Counted from the stretch's first letter, positions 35,513 through 44,655 are shown. The stretch: 64,000 nt of DNA from Colinaster sp045627645 (GCA_045627645.1 JAZQOC010000129.1:1-64000), one strand, 5' to 3'. Translations and numbers: made by a program. The notes: generated by a model not told the origin, from the letters alone.

Positions 35513-36369
35513 TATTCCGCATTTCCCTTAGAAACTTCAACACCCGGTTTTGTATTGACCTTGTTAATCGCCTCGTCCATGGACTTTACCAGTATCTTCA
35601 TCATCTGCTCCTGCATTTCCTGCATTTCCTTATGCTGTCTGCTTGTTGTGATGACTGCAAATACTGCTGTTATTATTATAAGTACGCCAAGAAGTACCAT
35701 GTATACTACAACAAGATTAATCGCATTTTCAGTACCATCAATAGAAGATGTTGTCTTCTGATTGGTATTGTTTCTGATAAATTCAGAAACTCGCTCAGTA
35801 TAGCTCATAATCTCTTCTTTTGCTTTGACATATTTGTCACCGTATACAAGATTGTAAGCAATCTTTTTGAGAGTATCTATATCCGCCTGCTCTTCAATAC
35901 TTGTCAGTTCATACGCTCTTACGCGCTCTGGCAGAAGTTTCTCATCATATCCAATAATTGTAGACACAATCTTCATGCAGTGAACCTCTGTATCTACAAG
36001 CTCATCCGATTTATCCAGGGCTGTCTGAAGCAGTCTGACCTCAACCTCTGAAGCACCACCCTCTGAAAGTTTCGCAATTACTGTCTCTCGTCTCTTAAAG
36101 CCTTCAAGCTCCTCAAAATATCTCTCCATATAGATTGGATCATAGGTCTGAACATATTCTCTTGCCTGGCTTGTAAGATAATCAGAGGCCTCTCTGAAAT
36201 TTTCAAGATCAACATTGGCATACATGCTGCCCATAACTTCCTGTCTTGTAACCCCAAGTTCACTCTTTGCAATATATAGACTGGCTATACAAAATCCCAC
36301 TAAAACAAAGGTGAAGATAATCAAAACACTGCTTGCAATACGTAATTTCTTTTCTTTATCAATGCTCAT
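35512..36369 (-). CDS. Two-helix membrane protein, four-helix-bundle sensor-like, unknown function
   Basis: A 285-residue protein with membrane helices near residues 10-34 and 218-240, and between them about 180 residues rich in helix, resembling the ligand-binding four-helix bundle of chemoreceptors and histidine kinases. But only about 45 residues follow the second helix, with a methionine/glutamate/glutamine-rich helix (KEMQEMQEQMMKILVKSM) and no signalling domain. It may act as a partner subunit. ATG at 36369 has AAGGAG upstream. It lies between a pilin-like gene and the ABC-F gene. Confidence 0.65.
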   Translation of the reverse strand: MSIDKEKKLRIASSVLIIFTFVLVGFCIASLYIAKSELGVTRQEVMGSMYANVDLENFREASDYLTSQAREYVQTYDPIYMERYFEELEGFKRRETVIAKLSEGGASEVEVRLLQTALDKSDELVDTEVHCMKIVSTIIGYDEKLLPERVRAYELTSIEEQADIDTLKKIAYNLVYGDKYVKAKEEIMSYTERVSEFIRNNTNQKTTSSIDGTENAINLVVVYMVLLGVLIIITAVFAVITTSRQHKEMQEMQEQMMKILVKSMDEAINKVNTKPGVEVSKGNAE

Positions 36370-36386
36370 ATTCTCTTCTCCTTTCC

Positions 36387-37265
36387 TTAGTTTACGTTAT
36401 ATTCAATCTTGGATACAGAATTAGCTTTGAACGCCTCAATATCTGAAGATGATTTAAAGTATAAGTTAACCGCCATGCTGCAGTTTTGCTTGAATGTATA
36501 AGTAGTATCACCAGTTTTGGAATTAGTTGATATTGATACAATATCCTCAAGTCTCTCTCCATTTACGCCTTCACTTGAGACAACTCCCCAGGAACCTGTA
36601 ACCTTACCAGAGTTATACAAAACACCATTGTAGTTATACAGTATTATTCCAAACTGATTAAGTGAAGCAGAACTGTCTAATGCCTTTACGGTAAATGAGT
36701 CACCCGCCTTAAAGCTGGTTCCTACAGATGAAGCGCAATTACTAAAGCTTCCGTCTCCTGTGCTGGCATTAAGTGTGTCTGCACTAAATTCCTCACCTGC
36801 TTCAAATGAAAATGCTTCGCCCTTGGAAATAGTCGCATTTTCATCCCACATAATAATTATGTCAACCTTGTTCTTACTATATACAACAGCATTGCCCTCA
36901 GCCTTAGGACTACCTATCCAGTTCTTACCAGCACTGGACAATGAAGAAATATCACCAACTACCATTTCACCCCTGCTCTGCCATCCGTCCTGCTTCTGAG
37001 TAAGCTTAACCTTTGCCTGATACTCACCTGTGCTGCTGTCATAATACCCTGACATATCATTCTCGTCGCTGATAATTGCCGCCATAATCTCGGTGTAAAC
37101 ATTTCTTACATTGGCAATATCCGCTGACTCTCTGCTCTTCTCAAGATATTTACCAAACACCATGCTCACAATTCCAGTAAGCACTGCAACTATCGCCAGA
37201 ACTATAATCAGTTCCATCAAAGAAAAGCCCTGATTATTACTTAGAGCTTCTTTAGTCTTTTTCAT
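36387..37265 (-). CDS. Type IV pilin-like (pseudopilin) protein
   Basis: A 292-residue protein with a class III signal: short basic leader, then QGFSLMELIIVLAIVAVL, the prepilin peptidase site (after Gly) with Phe+1 and Glu+5, and the hydrophobic pilin helix. The rest is a large beta-rich extracellular domain (KGEAFSFEAGEEFSAD). This is bigger than major pilins (about 150). ATG at 37265 has GAGGAAAG upstream; the frame opens to 37307. No pilus assembly, retraction or prepilin peptidase gene is in the window, so it is an orphan here, and uptake or adhesion roles are guesses. Confidence 0.8.
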   Translation of the reverse strand: MKKTKEALSNNQGFSLMELIIVLAIVAVLTGIVSMVFGKYLEKSRESADIANVRNVYTEIMAAIISDENDMSGYYDSSTGEYQAKVKLTQKQDGWQSRGEMVVGDISSLSSAGKNWIGSPKAEGNAVVYSKNKVDIIIMWDENATISKGEAFSFEAGEEFSADTLNASTGDGSFSNCASSVGTSFKAGDSFTVKALDSSASLNQFGIILYNYNGVLYNSGKVTGSWGVVSSEGVNGERLEDIVSISTNSKTGDTTYTFKQNCSMAVNLYFKSSSDIEAFKANSVSKIEYNVN

Positions 37266-37281
37266 AAATCTTTCCTCAATA

Positions 37282-37683
37282 TTATTTCTTGTCAATATGC
37301 ATGCCATTGGAGGTAACGCATGCCACCATGTTGCCTAAACCGTCTGTTATCTTTGTCTCATAATAGCAGGTCTTTCTTCCGTCTCTTATACAACGGCAGT
37401 CTGCTATAAGTTTCATGTCCTTTGGCTGACTAAGATATGTGATAGAACTTGTTGTGGTAAATGTGATCAAATCCCCACTGTTAGCTGCTACAGCAAATGC
37501 GAAATCCGCAAGTGTATAAATAGCGCCACCCATAACATGGTCTCCTACTGCCATATGACGTTTCTCTACATCAATGGAACATATAGCATAATTTTCTCCC
37601 ACATCATCAATCTTAATGCCTGTTGTTGACATGGCATATATATCATCACTAAAATATTCTCTCGCCTGTTCTACAGTTAACAT
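37282..37683 (-). CDS. PaaI-type hotdog thioesterase
   Basis: A 133-residue hotdog-fold acyl-CoA thioesterase of the PaaI/YdiI group. The motif HMAVGDHVMGGAIYTLADFAFAVAAN (quoted in parts: GDHVMGGAIYTLADFA) holds the conserved GG...LAD active-site helix, and ITYLSQPK is the matching strand. Substrate unknown. ATG at 37683 follows AAAGGGAAAAG. It lies 16 bases before the pilin-like start and 28 after the second MATE gene. Confidence 0.85.
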   Translation of the reverse strand: MLTVEQAREYFSDDIYAMSTTGIKIDDVGENYAICSIDVEKRHMAVGDHVMGGAIYTLADFAFAVAANSGDLITFTTTSSITYLSQPKDMKLIADCRCIRDGRKTCYYETKITDGLGNMVACVTSNGMHIDKK

Positions 37684-37711
37684 AACTTTTCCCTTTCCTA
37701 GCAGTAATCTT

Positions 37712-39094
37712 TTACATTCTTATTTTCTTAATCCATTTTCCACTCTTAAGTCTGAATACACACCATACTGCTTTAATAATCTGATCAAACTTAAGTCCCA
37801 TATAAATATAAAAAGCTGGCAGATGCAGAACAAATCCCGCAACTATTCCAAGAGGAATTGATATAATCCACAAAAATGCATTGTCTGTAAACATTAGCAT
37901 CTTTGTGTCGCCACCACCTCTAAGTACACCCTTAGTCATAATACTGTTACTTGACTGGAACAAAACAATTATACTGATTGCCATCATAAGCTGTGAAGCA
38001 ATCTGAGCTGTTTCATCAGTCACACCATAACTTCTAATAATCGGCTGGCTCACTGCCATAATAAACAGTGCTGATATTATACCCAGTCCTATTCCCAGCC
38101 CAAGGAATCCGTATCCTTGTTCCATAGTCTTATCTTTATCGCCAGAGCCCAAAGTCTGTCCCGTAACTATAGCTCCAGCCTGACTTACACCCTGAATTAC
38201 AACAGAGCTCATCTGCTGTGTAACCGCTGTTATGGCATTGGCTGCAACAAAGGTAACTCCAAGTCTGCCAATAACCATGGCTACCGCATTGTTACCAAGC
38301 GCCAGTATTCCGTCGCTGATAAGAACTGGAATACTGATTCTTATATATTCACCAAGCAAGTCACCAGTCTTCATAGTAAAATGCTTAATCCTGAATCCAA
38401 TATTCTTCTCAATAAACATCAGGTATCCACAGATAACCCCTGCCTCATATATTCTGGCAATTAAAGTTGCTAAAGCCGCACCTGCAATTCCCATCCTTGG
38501 ACATCCAAATTTACCGAAGATAAGTGCATAGTTGGCACCAAGATTAACAAATAAAGCTCCAATAGAAACAAACAATGGCAACTTAACCTGTCCCACACTT
38601 CTAAGTACAATGGTACATACCAGTGATAAACCAAGGAAAAAGTACGTAATAATGGAATACTTAAAGTACACCATTCCCTGCTCAATAATCTGAGCATCAT
38701 TGCCATACATTCCCATGATTTTATCTGGAATAAACAGCGTGGCCAATGCAAAGCCTGCAGCAAGGCCAACAGTAAGTCTTAATACTATGCATATGGTCTT
38801 TCTAAGAGCTTCTGGAGCTTTTTCAGGCTCCTGCTCACGCATTCCCCAGTATCTTGATACAAGAACCGATGCGCCCATACCAAGGCCCATACAAAGTATG
38901 TGATATATACTGATAAACTGATTTGCCAAAGAGGTTGCTGACAGACTCACTTCGCCAAGCTTACCAACCATAATAGTGTCAAGCATATTGACACCAATTG
39001 AGATCATACTCTGCAATGCGATTGGCAATGCAAGGGCAAAAACCTTCTTATAAAATCCCTTATCATCCACTAACAGCTTCTTCAAAAAATTCAT
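37712..39094 (-). CDS. MATE family efflux transporter (second)
   Basis: A 460-residue, 12-helix exporter: FALALPIALQSMISIGVNMLDTIMVG, in part, is the MATE N-terminal signature. It ends in a basic tail typical of Firmicute members. ATG at 39094 is preferred to the frame opening at 39127, which would begin inside the terminator hairpin of the upstream gene. It is only distantly like the first MATE at 28.9 kb. Substrate unknown. Confidence 0.87.
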   Translation of the reverse strand: MNFLKKLLVDDKGFYKKVFALALPIALQSMISIGVNMLDTIMVGKLGEVSLSATSLANQFISIYHILCMGLGMGASVLVSRYWGMREQEPEKAPEALRKTICIVLRLTVGLAAGFALATLFIPDKIMGMYGNDAQIIEQGMVYFKYSIITYFFLGLSLVCTIVLRSVGQVKLPLFVSIGALFVNLGANYALIFGKFGCPRMGIAGAALATLIARIYEAGVICGYLMFIEKNIGFRIKHFTMKTGDLLGEYIRISIPVLISDGILALGNNAVAMVIGRLGVTFVAANAITAVTQQMSSVVIQGVSQAGAIVTGQTLGSGDKDKTMEQGYGFLGLGIGLGIISALFIMAVSQPIIRSYGVTDETAQIASQLMMAISIIVLFQSSNSIMTKGVLRGGGDTKMLMFTDNAFLWIISIPLGIVAGFVLHLPAFYIYMGLKFDQIIKAVWCVFRLKSGKWIKKIRM

Positions 39095-39116
39095 TTCACA
39101 CCACTTTATCATGAAA

Positions 39117-39140
39117 GAAGCCACCACATAGGGTAGCTTC
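39117..39140 (-). terminator. Possible weak terminator before the second MATE gene
   Basis: Nine-base stem with one wobble, 39117-39125 and 39132-39140, followed by only TTT on the minus strand. It starts 18 bases after the stop of the membrane GGDEF-like gene; poor T-tract, so low confidence. Confidence 0.4.
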
Positions 39141-39157
39141 CTTTTAATCTTTATTTA

Positions 39158-40315
39158 CTACATATTTTCTCGTATCTGACTGATACGTTCTTCCATGTCT
39201 TCCTCTTTTACATCCACAATACCGGTCTTAACCAGTGAAGTTAACGAATAGCTCATTTTATTAGCTTCACAATATTCCTCAAATTCTTTTTTTACCAGTT
39301 CAACGCAGTTAGAAGATACCGTCTCATCCGTGGTATTAAAGACAACTGCGTATGCGTCATTTTCACACTGGCAAATAACACCCTTAGGCTTAACAGCAAT
39401 CTGAAGTAATGTCGCAATATCACGTCTTACATCATCTTCTGCTTCATTCCCATGCTCTACTTTAATTGAGCCCAGCCCCATAATCTGAATTATTATCAGG
39501 GTGTATTTATTATTCTGAAATCTTCCTAATTTCTCTTCCAATACAGGAATGTAATCATATCTGTACAAACCTGTTAAACGGTCCTTGTATTTGTCATCCG
39601 CATTCAGCTGTACGAAGAAAATACATGTTGAAACAGCTGCACTTGGCCAGATTAGCGACACACCATATATGTGATACTGAACCATCATACCAATCATCAG
39701 CGGAATCAGATATGCCCAGATTACTACTACGCTCAGTCCACCAAATTTGTACTTGGCAATCATATACATAAGAATGGCATCCAAAAGGAAGCATATCTGG
39801 ATTGCAAAATAAACCCAGAACAGACTCTTTCTCTCATATACCCCATTGCCATTGACTGCAAAAACAATTGGCAGGTACAGATTAACAATTAATAATAATA
39901 TACCAATCAGACTTATGGTCTGTATTGTTCTGATATGAGCCTGCGAATTCTCGCCATGTATGTCATCTTCAATGAACATAACCCATAGTATTCCATTGAT
40001 AATGCAGGCTAAAAACAGCCATGTATTAACTGCATAATTGACAGTTCGATACAGGGAACCTGCCTTGCCATCGACCCATATACCCGTAGAATTACAGATA
40101 CAGGATAACATTACACAGCACAGTAACGCTAAAAGAATTCTGTTCTTCTTAGTCCTTACTTTCAATCGACCAATATTCAGATAAGCTGTAATCAGGCACA
40201 GTATTATACCTATAAAATCGGTATAATAGCCCCACGATAAATCTACACTAAATACCATACAAAATATCCGCCCCAAAATTGCTGTTATTCCCAAAACAGC
40301 AAATATGCACAACAA
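39158..40315 (-). CDS. Multi-helix membrane protein with degenerate GGDEF domain
   Basis: A 385-residue protein with seven or eight membrane helices (residues 1-240) followed by a GGDEF-fold domain beginning DKYKDRLTGLYRYDYIP. The catalytic loop that should read RIGGDEFAV is CENDAYAVVF, so it cannot make cyclic di-GMP and is probably a pseudo-enzyme or ligand-binding output. The frame opens at TTG 40315, about 10 bases after a predicted transcript start and without a ribosome site; ATG at 40258 with GGGGCGG upstream is a credible alternative. Confidence 0.75.
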   Translation of the reverse strand: MLCIFAVLGITAILGRIFCMVFSVDLSWGYYTDFIGIILCLITAYLNIGRLKVRTKKNRILLALLCCVMLSCICNSTGIWVDGKAGSLYRTVNYAVNTWLFLACIINGILWVMFIEDDIHGENSQAHIRTIQTISLIGILLLIVNLYLPIVFAVNGNGVYERKSLFWVYFAIQICFLLDAILMYMIAKYKFGGLSVVVIWAYLIPLMIGMMVQYHIYGVSLIWPSAAVSTCIFFVQLNADDKYKDRLTGLYRYDYIPVLEEKLGRFQNNKYTLIIIQIMGLGSIKVEHGNEAEDDVRRDIATLLQIAVKPKGVICQCENDAYAVVFNTTDETVSSNCVELVKKEFEEYCEANKMSYSLTSLVKTGIVDVKEEDMEERISQIRENM

Positions 40316-40331
40316 TGCACATTACTAAATT

Positions 40332-40360
40332 ATTATACATAAAACCTTAAGATTTCACAA
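40332..40360 (-). promoter_or_regulatory. Sigma-70 promoter for the degenerate GGDEF gene
   Basis: Minus strand: -35 TTGTGA (40360-40355), 17-base spacer, -10 TATAAT (40337-40332). Start predicted near 40325. Confidence 0.6.
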
Positions 40361-40363
40361 GGT

Positions 40364-41179
40364 TTACACATCAAACCCAAAACCTGTTATCTGCCAGATA
40401 ATCATCATAATAATAACTGTAAAACCAAGATAGAATAAATATACAGAAACACCCGAGCCGAAACTTCTTCTGACTTTCTTTCCTTCTATCTCAATATCGC
40501 ACTCATCTTTGTACACATTTTCATCAGCCTGCCTGTAATAATACCAGGTTCCAATTATCCAGCACGCACAGAAAAATCCATAGAACATCCAGGATTTTTC
40601 AGAATATTCATGCCACTTATAATAGTAAACTCCCGTAGCAGTCAGCATTCCCAATGCAGTGACGCCAGTTATAATGCTCAGTTTTATACTTTCAATATTC
40701 AAGCCTTTTTCTACCGGTATTATATTCCCGTCATCTTCCTCTTCCGCTCTTGGAAGTCCTTCCAGCGCATAATAAAAATCCCCTTTTCGTTCTGGAACAT
40801 AAAATCTGTGGCTTTCAAGACCTCTGAGGTAATTAACAGCTTCAAAATAATAAAAGATAGTCATCACAAGAATAGTACCAAAGCACAAAAGGATAGATCT
40901 TCCAAGCACCCCGAATGCAATTCTCTCATATACATCGTCCATAACAGGTGAATATGCCAAAGAAAACATTGTGATTATGCCCACCAACTCTATAACAGCC
41001 AGTACAACAATAGTGATTCGCATAATAACTAAATCTCTGATATCGTACCTGATCATCGTAGGCTTTTTAATGCCAAGTTCCTTTTTTGCTATTTTATAAT
41101 TTTTGCCCCCGCGATTAAGTCCACTATTTTGCTTCATCTCCATGACAATGAGCGCAAATAGCGTTAATAATAATTCCAT
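40364..41179 (-). CDS. Six-helix membrane protein of unknown function
   Basis: A 271-residue protein with about six membrane helices and a soluble stretch of about 55 residues between helices 3 and 4 (ERKGDFYYALEGLPRAEEEDDG, in part). I do not recognise the family. ATG at 41179 has AGAGG 7 bases before it and follows the rsmJ-like gene by 9 bases, so it is probably co-transcribed. Confidence 0.65.
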   Translation of the reverse strand: MELLLTLFALIVMEMKQNSGLNRGGKNYKIAKKELGIKKPTMIRYDIRDLVIMRITIVVLAVIELVGIITMFSLAYSPVMDDVYERIAFGVLGRSILLCFGTILVMTIFYYFEAVNYLRGLESHRFYVPERKGDFYYALEGLPRAEEEDDGNIIPVEKGLNIESIKLSIITGVTALGMLTATGVYYYKWHEYSEKSWMFYGFFCACWIIGTWYYYRQADENVYKDECDIEIEGKKVRRSFGSGVSVYLFYLGFTVIIMMIIWQITGFGFDV

Positions 41180-41188
41180 ATTTAACCT

Positions 41189-41923
41189 CTATACTAAACA
41201 GTCATATCTGATTGCTTTGCCAGATATTGAATGATTTGGCTTGATTCCAGCCAGATACTCTCCTTTTAACGGACGTTTTATAATAACTTTCTTTGGCTTT
41301 GCTGCCCTTGCCGCCATTACCAGTGCTTCACCCTCTTCGCAAGGACTTTCCAACTGTTGCAACAGTTGAAATTTCTTTTTTATTAAGCCACTCTTTGTTC
41401 TTGCAGGAAACATCGGATCCAGATAAATGAGATCAGGGCGCAAATCACAATTTTTTAATTGCTCTATACTATCACCACATATAAGTTCCATTCTGGAAAT
41501 AATAGCCGCCAGTTCAGGAATCTGACTCGCTCTGTCCAGTGCATCCTCTAAAAGAGCCGCAATAATCTGATCTCTTTCATACATAACCACTTTATAACCA
41601 ACAGCCGCCAGTAAAATGGAGTCTTCCCCAAGTCCGGCTGTCGCATCTATAGCCAGTGGATTTTCACCTGCATCCTTAATTCTAGCTGCCTTAACAAGCA
41701 TCTCGTGATTAAGATTGGCTGGATTAAGTCTCTTACCCATAGCAGAGAAATCTCCCCTTATGGTCATACCATCTTTAATAAGAGATAATCCATCATCATC
41801 CATGCACAGAACCATGATGTCATCATCAGAAATTACTTCTTTGATATCAATATTCAGTTTTTCAGCCAGTTTGCAGGCTCTGTCCATATCGCCGTTCTTT
41901 GGCCATAATACTGTCTGCGTCAT
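41189..41923 (-). CDS. rsmJ: RsmJ-like 16S rRNA guanine methyltransferase
   Basis: A 244-residue SAM methyltransferase of the RsmJ/YhiQ group (m2G1516 of 16S rRNA in E. coli). Motif I is AIDATAGLGEDSILLAAVG, motif IV is IYLDPMFPAR, and KRPLKGEYLAG near the C-terminus is family typical. ATG at 41923 overlaps the upstream stop by four bases (ATGA), fixing the start. The exact target in this organism is inferred. Confidence 0.82.
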   Translation of the reverse strand: MTQTVLWPKNGDMDRACKLAEKLNIDIKEVISDDDIMVLCMDDDGLSLIKDGMTIRGDFSAMGKRLNPANLNHEMLVKAARIKDAGENPLAIDATAGLGEDSILLAAVGYKVVMYERDQIIAALLEDALDRASQIPELAAIISRMELICGDSIEQLKNCDLRPDLIYLDPMFPARTKSGLIKKKFQLLQQLESPCEEGEALVMAARAAKPKKVIIKRPLKGEYLAGIKPNHSISGKAIRYDCLV

Positions 41924-42639
41924 AATGTCTGTCTCCACTCCTGGCATCTTTGTTCAAATTCTTTTAAAAATGAACTTTCATCCGTTGCTTTATATGCTTT
42001 TGTATAAAATACATCCAAAAAGTTTGCCTGAAGTACGGCAGTGTTTCGGTTTACATAATTGCTTTTTGTTGTATCTTGGTTTACATAATTTGCATCATTT
42101 GCTAATTTGCATTTCAGTTCTTCTTTTACTTCATGCCACATATAAGAGAATTTTTCATATATATCCATAGAAGGATATCCAAGCCATTTAGATATTCTTA
42201 CATCATAACCTGCACCTTTTAATTTCTCACACCCAAGTGTCTCATTTAACACATAATAAACAACGGTGCCTTCTTCCTTATATCCTCTTCCAAGTGGGAA
42301 AAGACGACAAAATCCGCTTCTTATTGGATGAATGGAACATCTGCCTTCTTCATTGAGGAAAGGACATCTGCCTTCTTCAACCATCTTAATGTTGGGCAAT
42401 ATGATTCCGTCCTGAACTGATAATTCCCAGGGACCATCCTCTGAAATAAGAATCTCAAAAGAAACTGGTGCTCCTCCCGCTACACGCATATTGGAGCCAA
42501 ACAGCCACAGATCATAAGGATCCTGGATAATAGTATCTCCCATCATGTGGCAGCAGCTGTCACAATCTCTGCAATCATTACATCCTATAGGAGCCTTATC
42601 ACTATACTTATATTCTTTTCCATCAAGAGACCAGTCCAT
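41920..42639 (-). CDS. YkgJ-family cysteine-cluster protein
   Basis: A 239-residue protein of the YkgJ family (putative iron or zinc chelation). The family cysteines are in CNDCRDCDSCCHM, CPFLNEEGRCSIHPIRSGFCRLFP. The C-terminal third is variable and holds a duplicated 10-residue unit (NYVNQDTTKS then NYVNRNTAVL) encoded by two copies of the dispersed DNA motif exactly 30 bases apart. It overlaps the rsmJ start by four bases. Another motif copy lies upstream at 42658-42668. Confidence 0.8.
   Translation of the reverse strand: MDWSLDGKEYKYSDKAPIGCNDCRDCDSCCHMMGDTIIQDPYDLWLFGSNMRVAGGAPVSFEILISEDGPWELSVQDGIILPNIKMVEEGRCPFLNEEGRCSIHPIRSGFCRLFPLGRGYKEEGTVVYYVLNETLGCEKLKGAGYDVRISKWLGYPSMDIYEKFSYMWHEVKEELKCKLANDANYVNQDTTKSNYVNRNTAVLQANFLDVFYTKAYKATDESSFLKEFEQRCQEWRQTL
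42048..42088 (-). repeat. 30-base-spaced TTATGTAAACC pair within the YkgJ-like gene
   Basis: Minus-strand TTATGTAAACC at 42058-42048 and 42088-42078, in frame, each coding NYVN. Identical spacing to the 5790/5820 pair, which is non-coding. Confidence 0.9.
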
Positions 42640-42745
42640 ATTAACCTCTTTTATTTTAGTTTACATAATTGTATATTCATTTTCTTTATTCCTGTTCATT
42701 ATACCATGATTTATTGTCATTTTTCACAAATAATTCCTTTGTTAC

Positions 42746-42799
42746 TTTACAGCTTTTGTTTACACCTGTATTTACATCTGTTTACACGCATTGTATACT
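42746..42799 (+). promoter_or_regulatory. Promoter and putative NiaR operator repeats upstream of niaR
   Basis: -35 TTTACA (42771-42776), 17-base spacer, -10 TATACT (42794-42799); start near 42806. Four direct copies of TTTACA(C/T/G) begin at 42746, 42759, 42771 and 42781, two of them continuing as TTTACACCTG and TTTACATCTG, and they overlap the promoter. The position suggests autoregulation by NiaR with nicotinic acid as co-repressor; the operator assignment is inferred. Confidence 0.6.
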
Positions 42800-42874
42800 A
42801 CAACCATAAAAACAGTCATCCAATGTCCAAACAAACATGTAATGTTTTTAAATATTTTGAATGGAGGTAAATGC

Positions 42875-43420
42875 ATGGCAGTTAATGCAAGACATATTAA
42901 CATTATTTCTATGTTGAAGCAGTCAGATGCACCTGTCTCGGGTTCCTACCTGTCGACAGTTACAGGTGTAAGTCGACAGATAATAGTCCAGGACATCAAT
43001 ACACTTCGTGAAAAAGGTTATCCTATTCTTTCAACACCGAAAGGATATGCATTTGACCATTCACAGGATATTAAGCGCGTATTTAAAGTCCACCATAGTG
43101 TCGAGGATACCGAAAAAGAACTTAATCTTATTGTAGATCTTGGTGCAGAAGTTAAAGACGTATTTATCTACCACAAAATTTACAACGAAATTCATGCCAA
43201 GCTTGGTATAAGTTCAAGAAAAGACGTTAGGGAATTTTGTGACAAAATCATGAGTGGTGAATCCTCCCCTCTTATGTCGGCTACAGGCGGATATCACTAT
43301 CACACCATTGTTGCCAAAGATCTTGAGACCATGGATATGGTAGAACAGGCACTTAGCGATAACGGTTTTCTGGCTCAGCTTACAGCTTACGAGCCAGACG
43401 AGCTTACTAATGTTAATTAA
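42875..43420 (+). CDS. niaR: NiaR-type niacin-responsive transcriptional repressor (HTH plus 3H domain)
   Basis: A 181-residue regulator. Residues 1-60 are a winged helix (SGSYLSTVTGVSRQIIVQDINTLR, in part: TGVSRQIIVQDIN). The C-terminal 3H domain has the expected histidines, including the metal-binding HxxH-like YHYHTIV. B. subtilis NiaR (YrxA) represses NAD synthesis and niacin uptake genes when nicotinate is plentiful. ATG at 42875 follows GGAGG with 7 bases spacing. It is co-oriented with a membrane transporter 34 bases downstream, its likely target. Confidence 0.85.
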   Translation: MAVNARHINIISMLKQSDAPVSGSYLSTVTGVSRQIIVQDINTLREKGYPILSTPKGYAFDHSQDIKRVFKVHHSVEDTEKELNLIVDLGAEVKDVFIYHKIYNEIHAKLGISSRKDVREFCDKIMSGESSPLMSATGGYHYHTIVAKDLETMDMVEQALSDNGFLAQLTAYEPDELTNVN

Positions 43421-43454
43421 GATATGTTTATCTATAGTTAGAGGAGAAAGAATT

Positions 43455-44555
43455 ATGACAGAAACAAATCAGGCTGCAAATGCAGCAAAGGAACCAGGAA
43501 AGTTCAAAGCATTCTTAAAGAAAAAAGACATCGAATTTTCTTGGAAAAGATACTTTATTGACGCCATGGGTGCTATGGCAAGCGGTTTATTCGCTTCATT
43601 ACTTATTGGTACAATCATTGCTACTTTAGGTCAGCAGTTAGGTATTCAGGTGCTTATTGATATGGGCACATTTGCCAAAGGTGTTTCAGGACCAGCCATG
43701 GCAGTTGCTATTGCTTATGCCCTTAAGGCTCCAAACCTTGTTCTTTTCTCAATGCTTGCCGTTGGTAGTGCAGCCAACTCTCTTGGTGGTGCAGGTGGCC
43801 CACTCGCTGTTTTGGTAATTGCCATTGTAGCTACAGAACTTGGTAAAGCAGTTTCAAAAGAGACTAAAGTAGATATTCTTGTTACTCCACTTGTTACAAT
43901 TGGTGTTGGTGTATTGCTTGCTGATGCAATTGCTCCAGCAATTGGCTTGGCTGCAAGTTCTGTTGGTCAGCTTATTATGTGGGCAACAGAATTACATCCA
44001 TTTATGATGGGTATGCTTGTATCAATTATTGTTGGTATTGCCCTTACACTTCCAATCAGTAGTGCTGCAATCTGTGCTGCTCTTTCACTTACAGGTCTTG
44101 CTGGTGGCGCAGCCGTTGCAGGATGTTGTGCACAGATGGTTGGATTCGCTGTTATGAGTTTTAAAGAAAACAAGGTCGGCGGTCTCATTTCCCAGGGCAT
44201 CGGAACAAGTATGCTTCAGATGGGTAACATTGTTAAGAATCCTAAGATTTGGATTGCACCTATTCTTACTTCTGCAATCACAGGACCTGTTGCAACATGC
44301 ATCTTCAAGATGGAGATGAACGGTGAAGCAATTTCATCTGGTATGGGAACTTGTGGCCTTGTAGGTCAGATTGGTGTTTATACAGGCTGGCTCAATGATA
44401 TCGCTGCTGGAACAAAGGCTTCTATTACTGGTTTCGACTGGTTAGGACTTATCCTTGTATGCTTCGTACTCCCAGCAATCCTCACATGGGTATTCGGTGA
44501 AATCTTTAGAAAGATTGGCTGGATTAAGGAAAACGATTTGAAGTTAGATGTATAA
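43455..44555 (+). CDS. PTS IIC-like membrane transporter (PTS_EIIC_2 family), candidate niacin transporter
   Basis: A 366-residue protein of about nine or ten helices with glycine/alanine-rich signatures (GPAMAVAIAYALKAPNLVLFS, in part; GGAGGPLAVLVIAIVATELGK, in part), matching the stand-alone EIIC-like family PF13303. No EIIA or EIIB domain is attached or nearby, so it is unlikely to be a classical sugar PTS. The start at ATG 43455 follows GAGGAG by 8 bases. Because it forms an operon with niaR, uptake of nicotinate, nicotinamide or a precursor is a fair inference, not shown by sequence alone. Confidence 0.75.
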   Translation: MTETNQAANAAKEPGKFKAFLKKKDIEFSWKRYFIDAMGAMASGLFASLLIGTIIATLGQQLGIQVLIDMGTFAKGVSGPAMAVAIAYALKAPNLVLFSMLAVGSAANSLGGAGGPLAVLVIAIVATELGKAVSKETKVDILVTPLVTIGVGVLLADAIAPAIGLAASSVGQLIMWATELHPFMMGMLVSIIVGIALTLPISSAAICAALSLTGLAGGAAVAGCCAQMVGFAVMSFKENKVGGLISQGIGTSMLQMGNIVKNPKIWIAPILTSAITGPVATCIFKMEMNGEAISSGMGTCGLVGQIGVYTGWLNDIAAGTKASITGFDWLGLILVCFVLPAILTWVFGEIFRKIGWIKENDLKLDV

Positions 44556-44655
44556 GCTTTCGTAATGACTTGTTCAGTTATTTTACACCGCTTTGGGTAT
44601 ATATTTAGAACTAACAAAGCTAATTATATTATTAGGAATATACTGTTTTAGCTAT

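Noticed and set aside
43410..43454. Upstream start of the EIIC-like gene overlapping niaR
   Set aside because: The GAGGAG ribosome site is placed for ATG at 43455.
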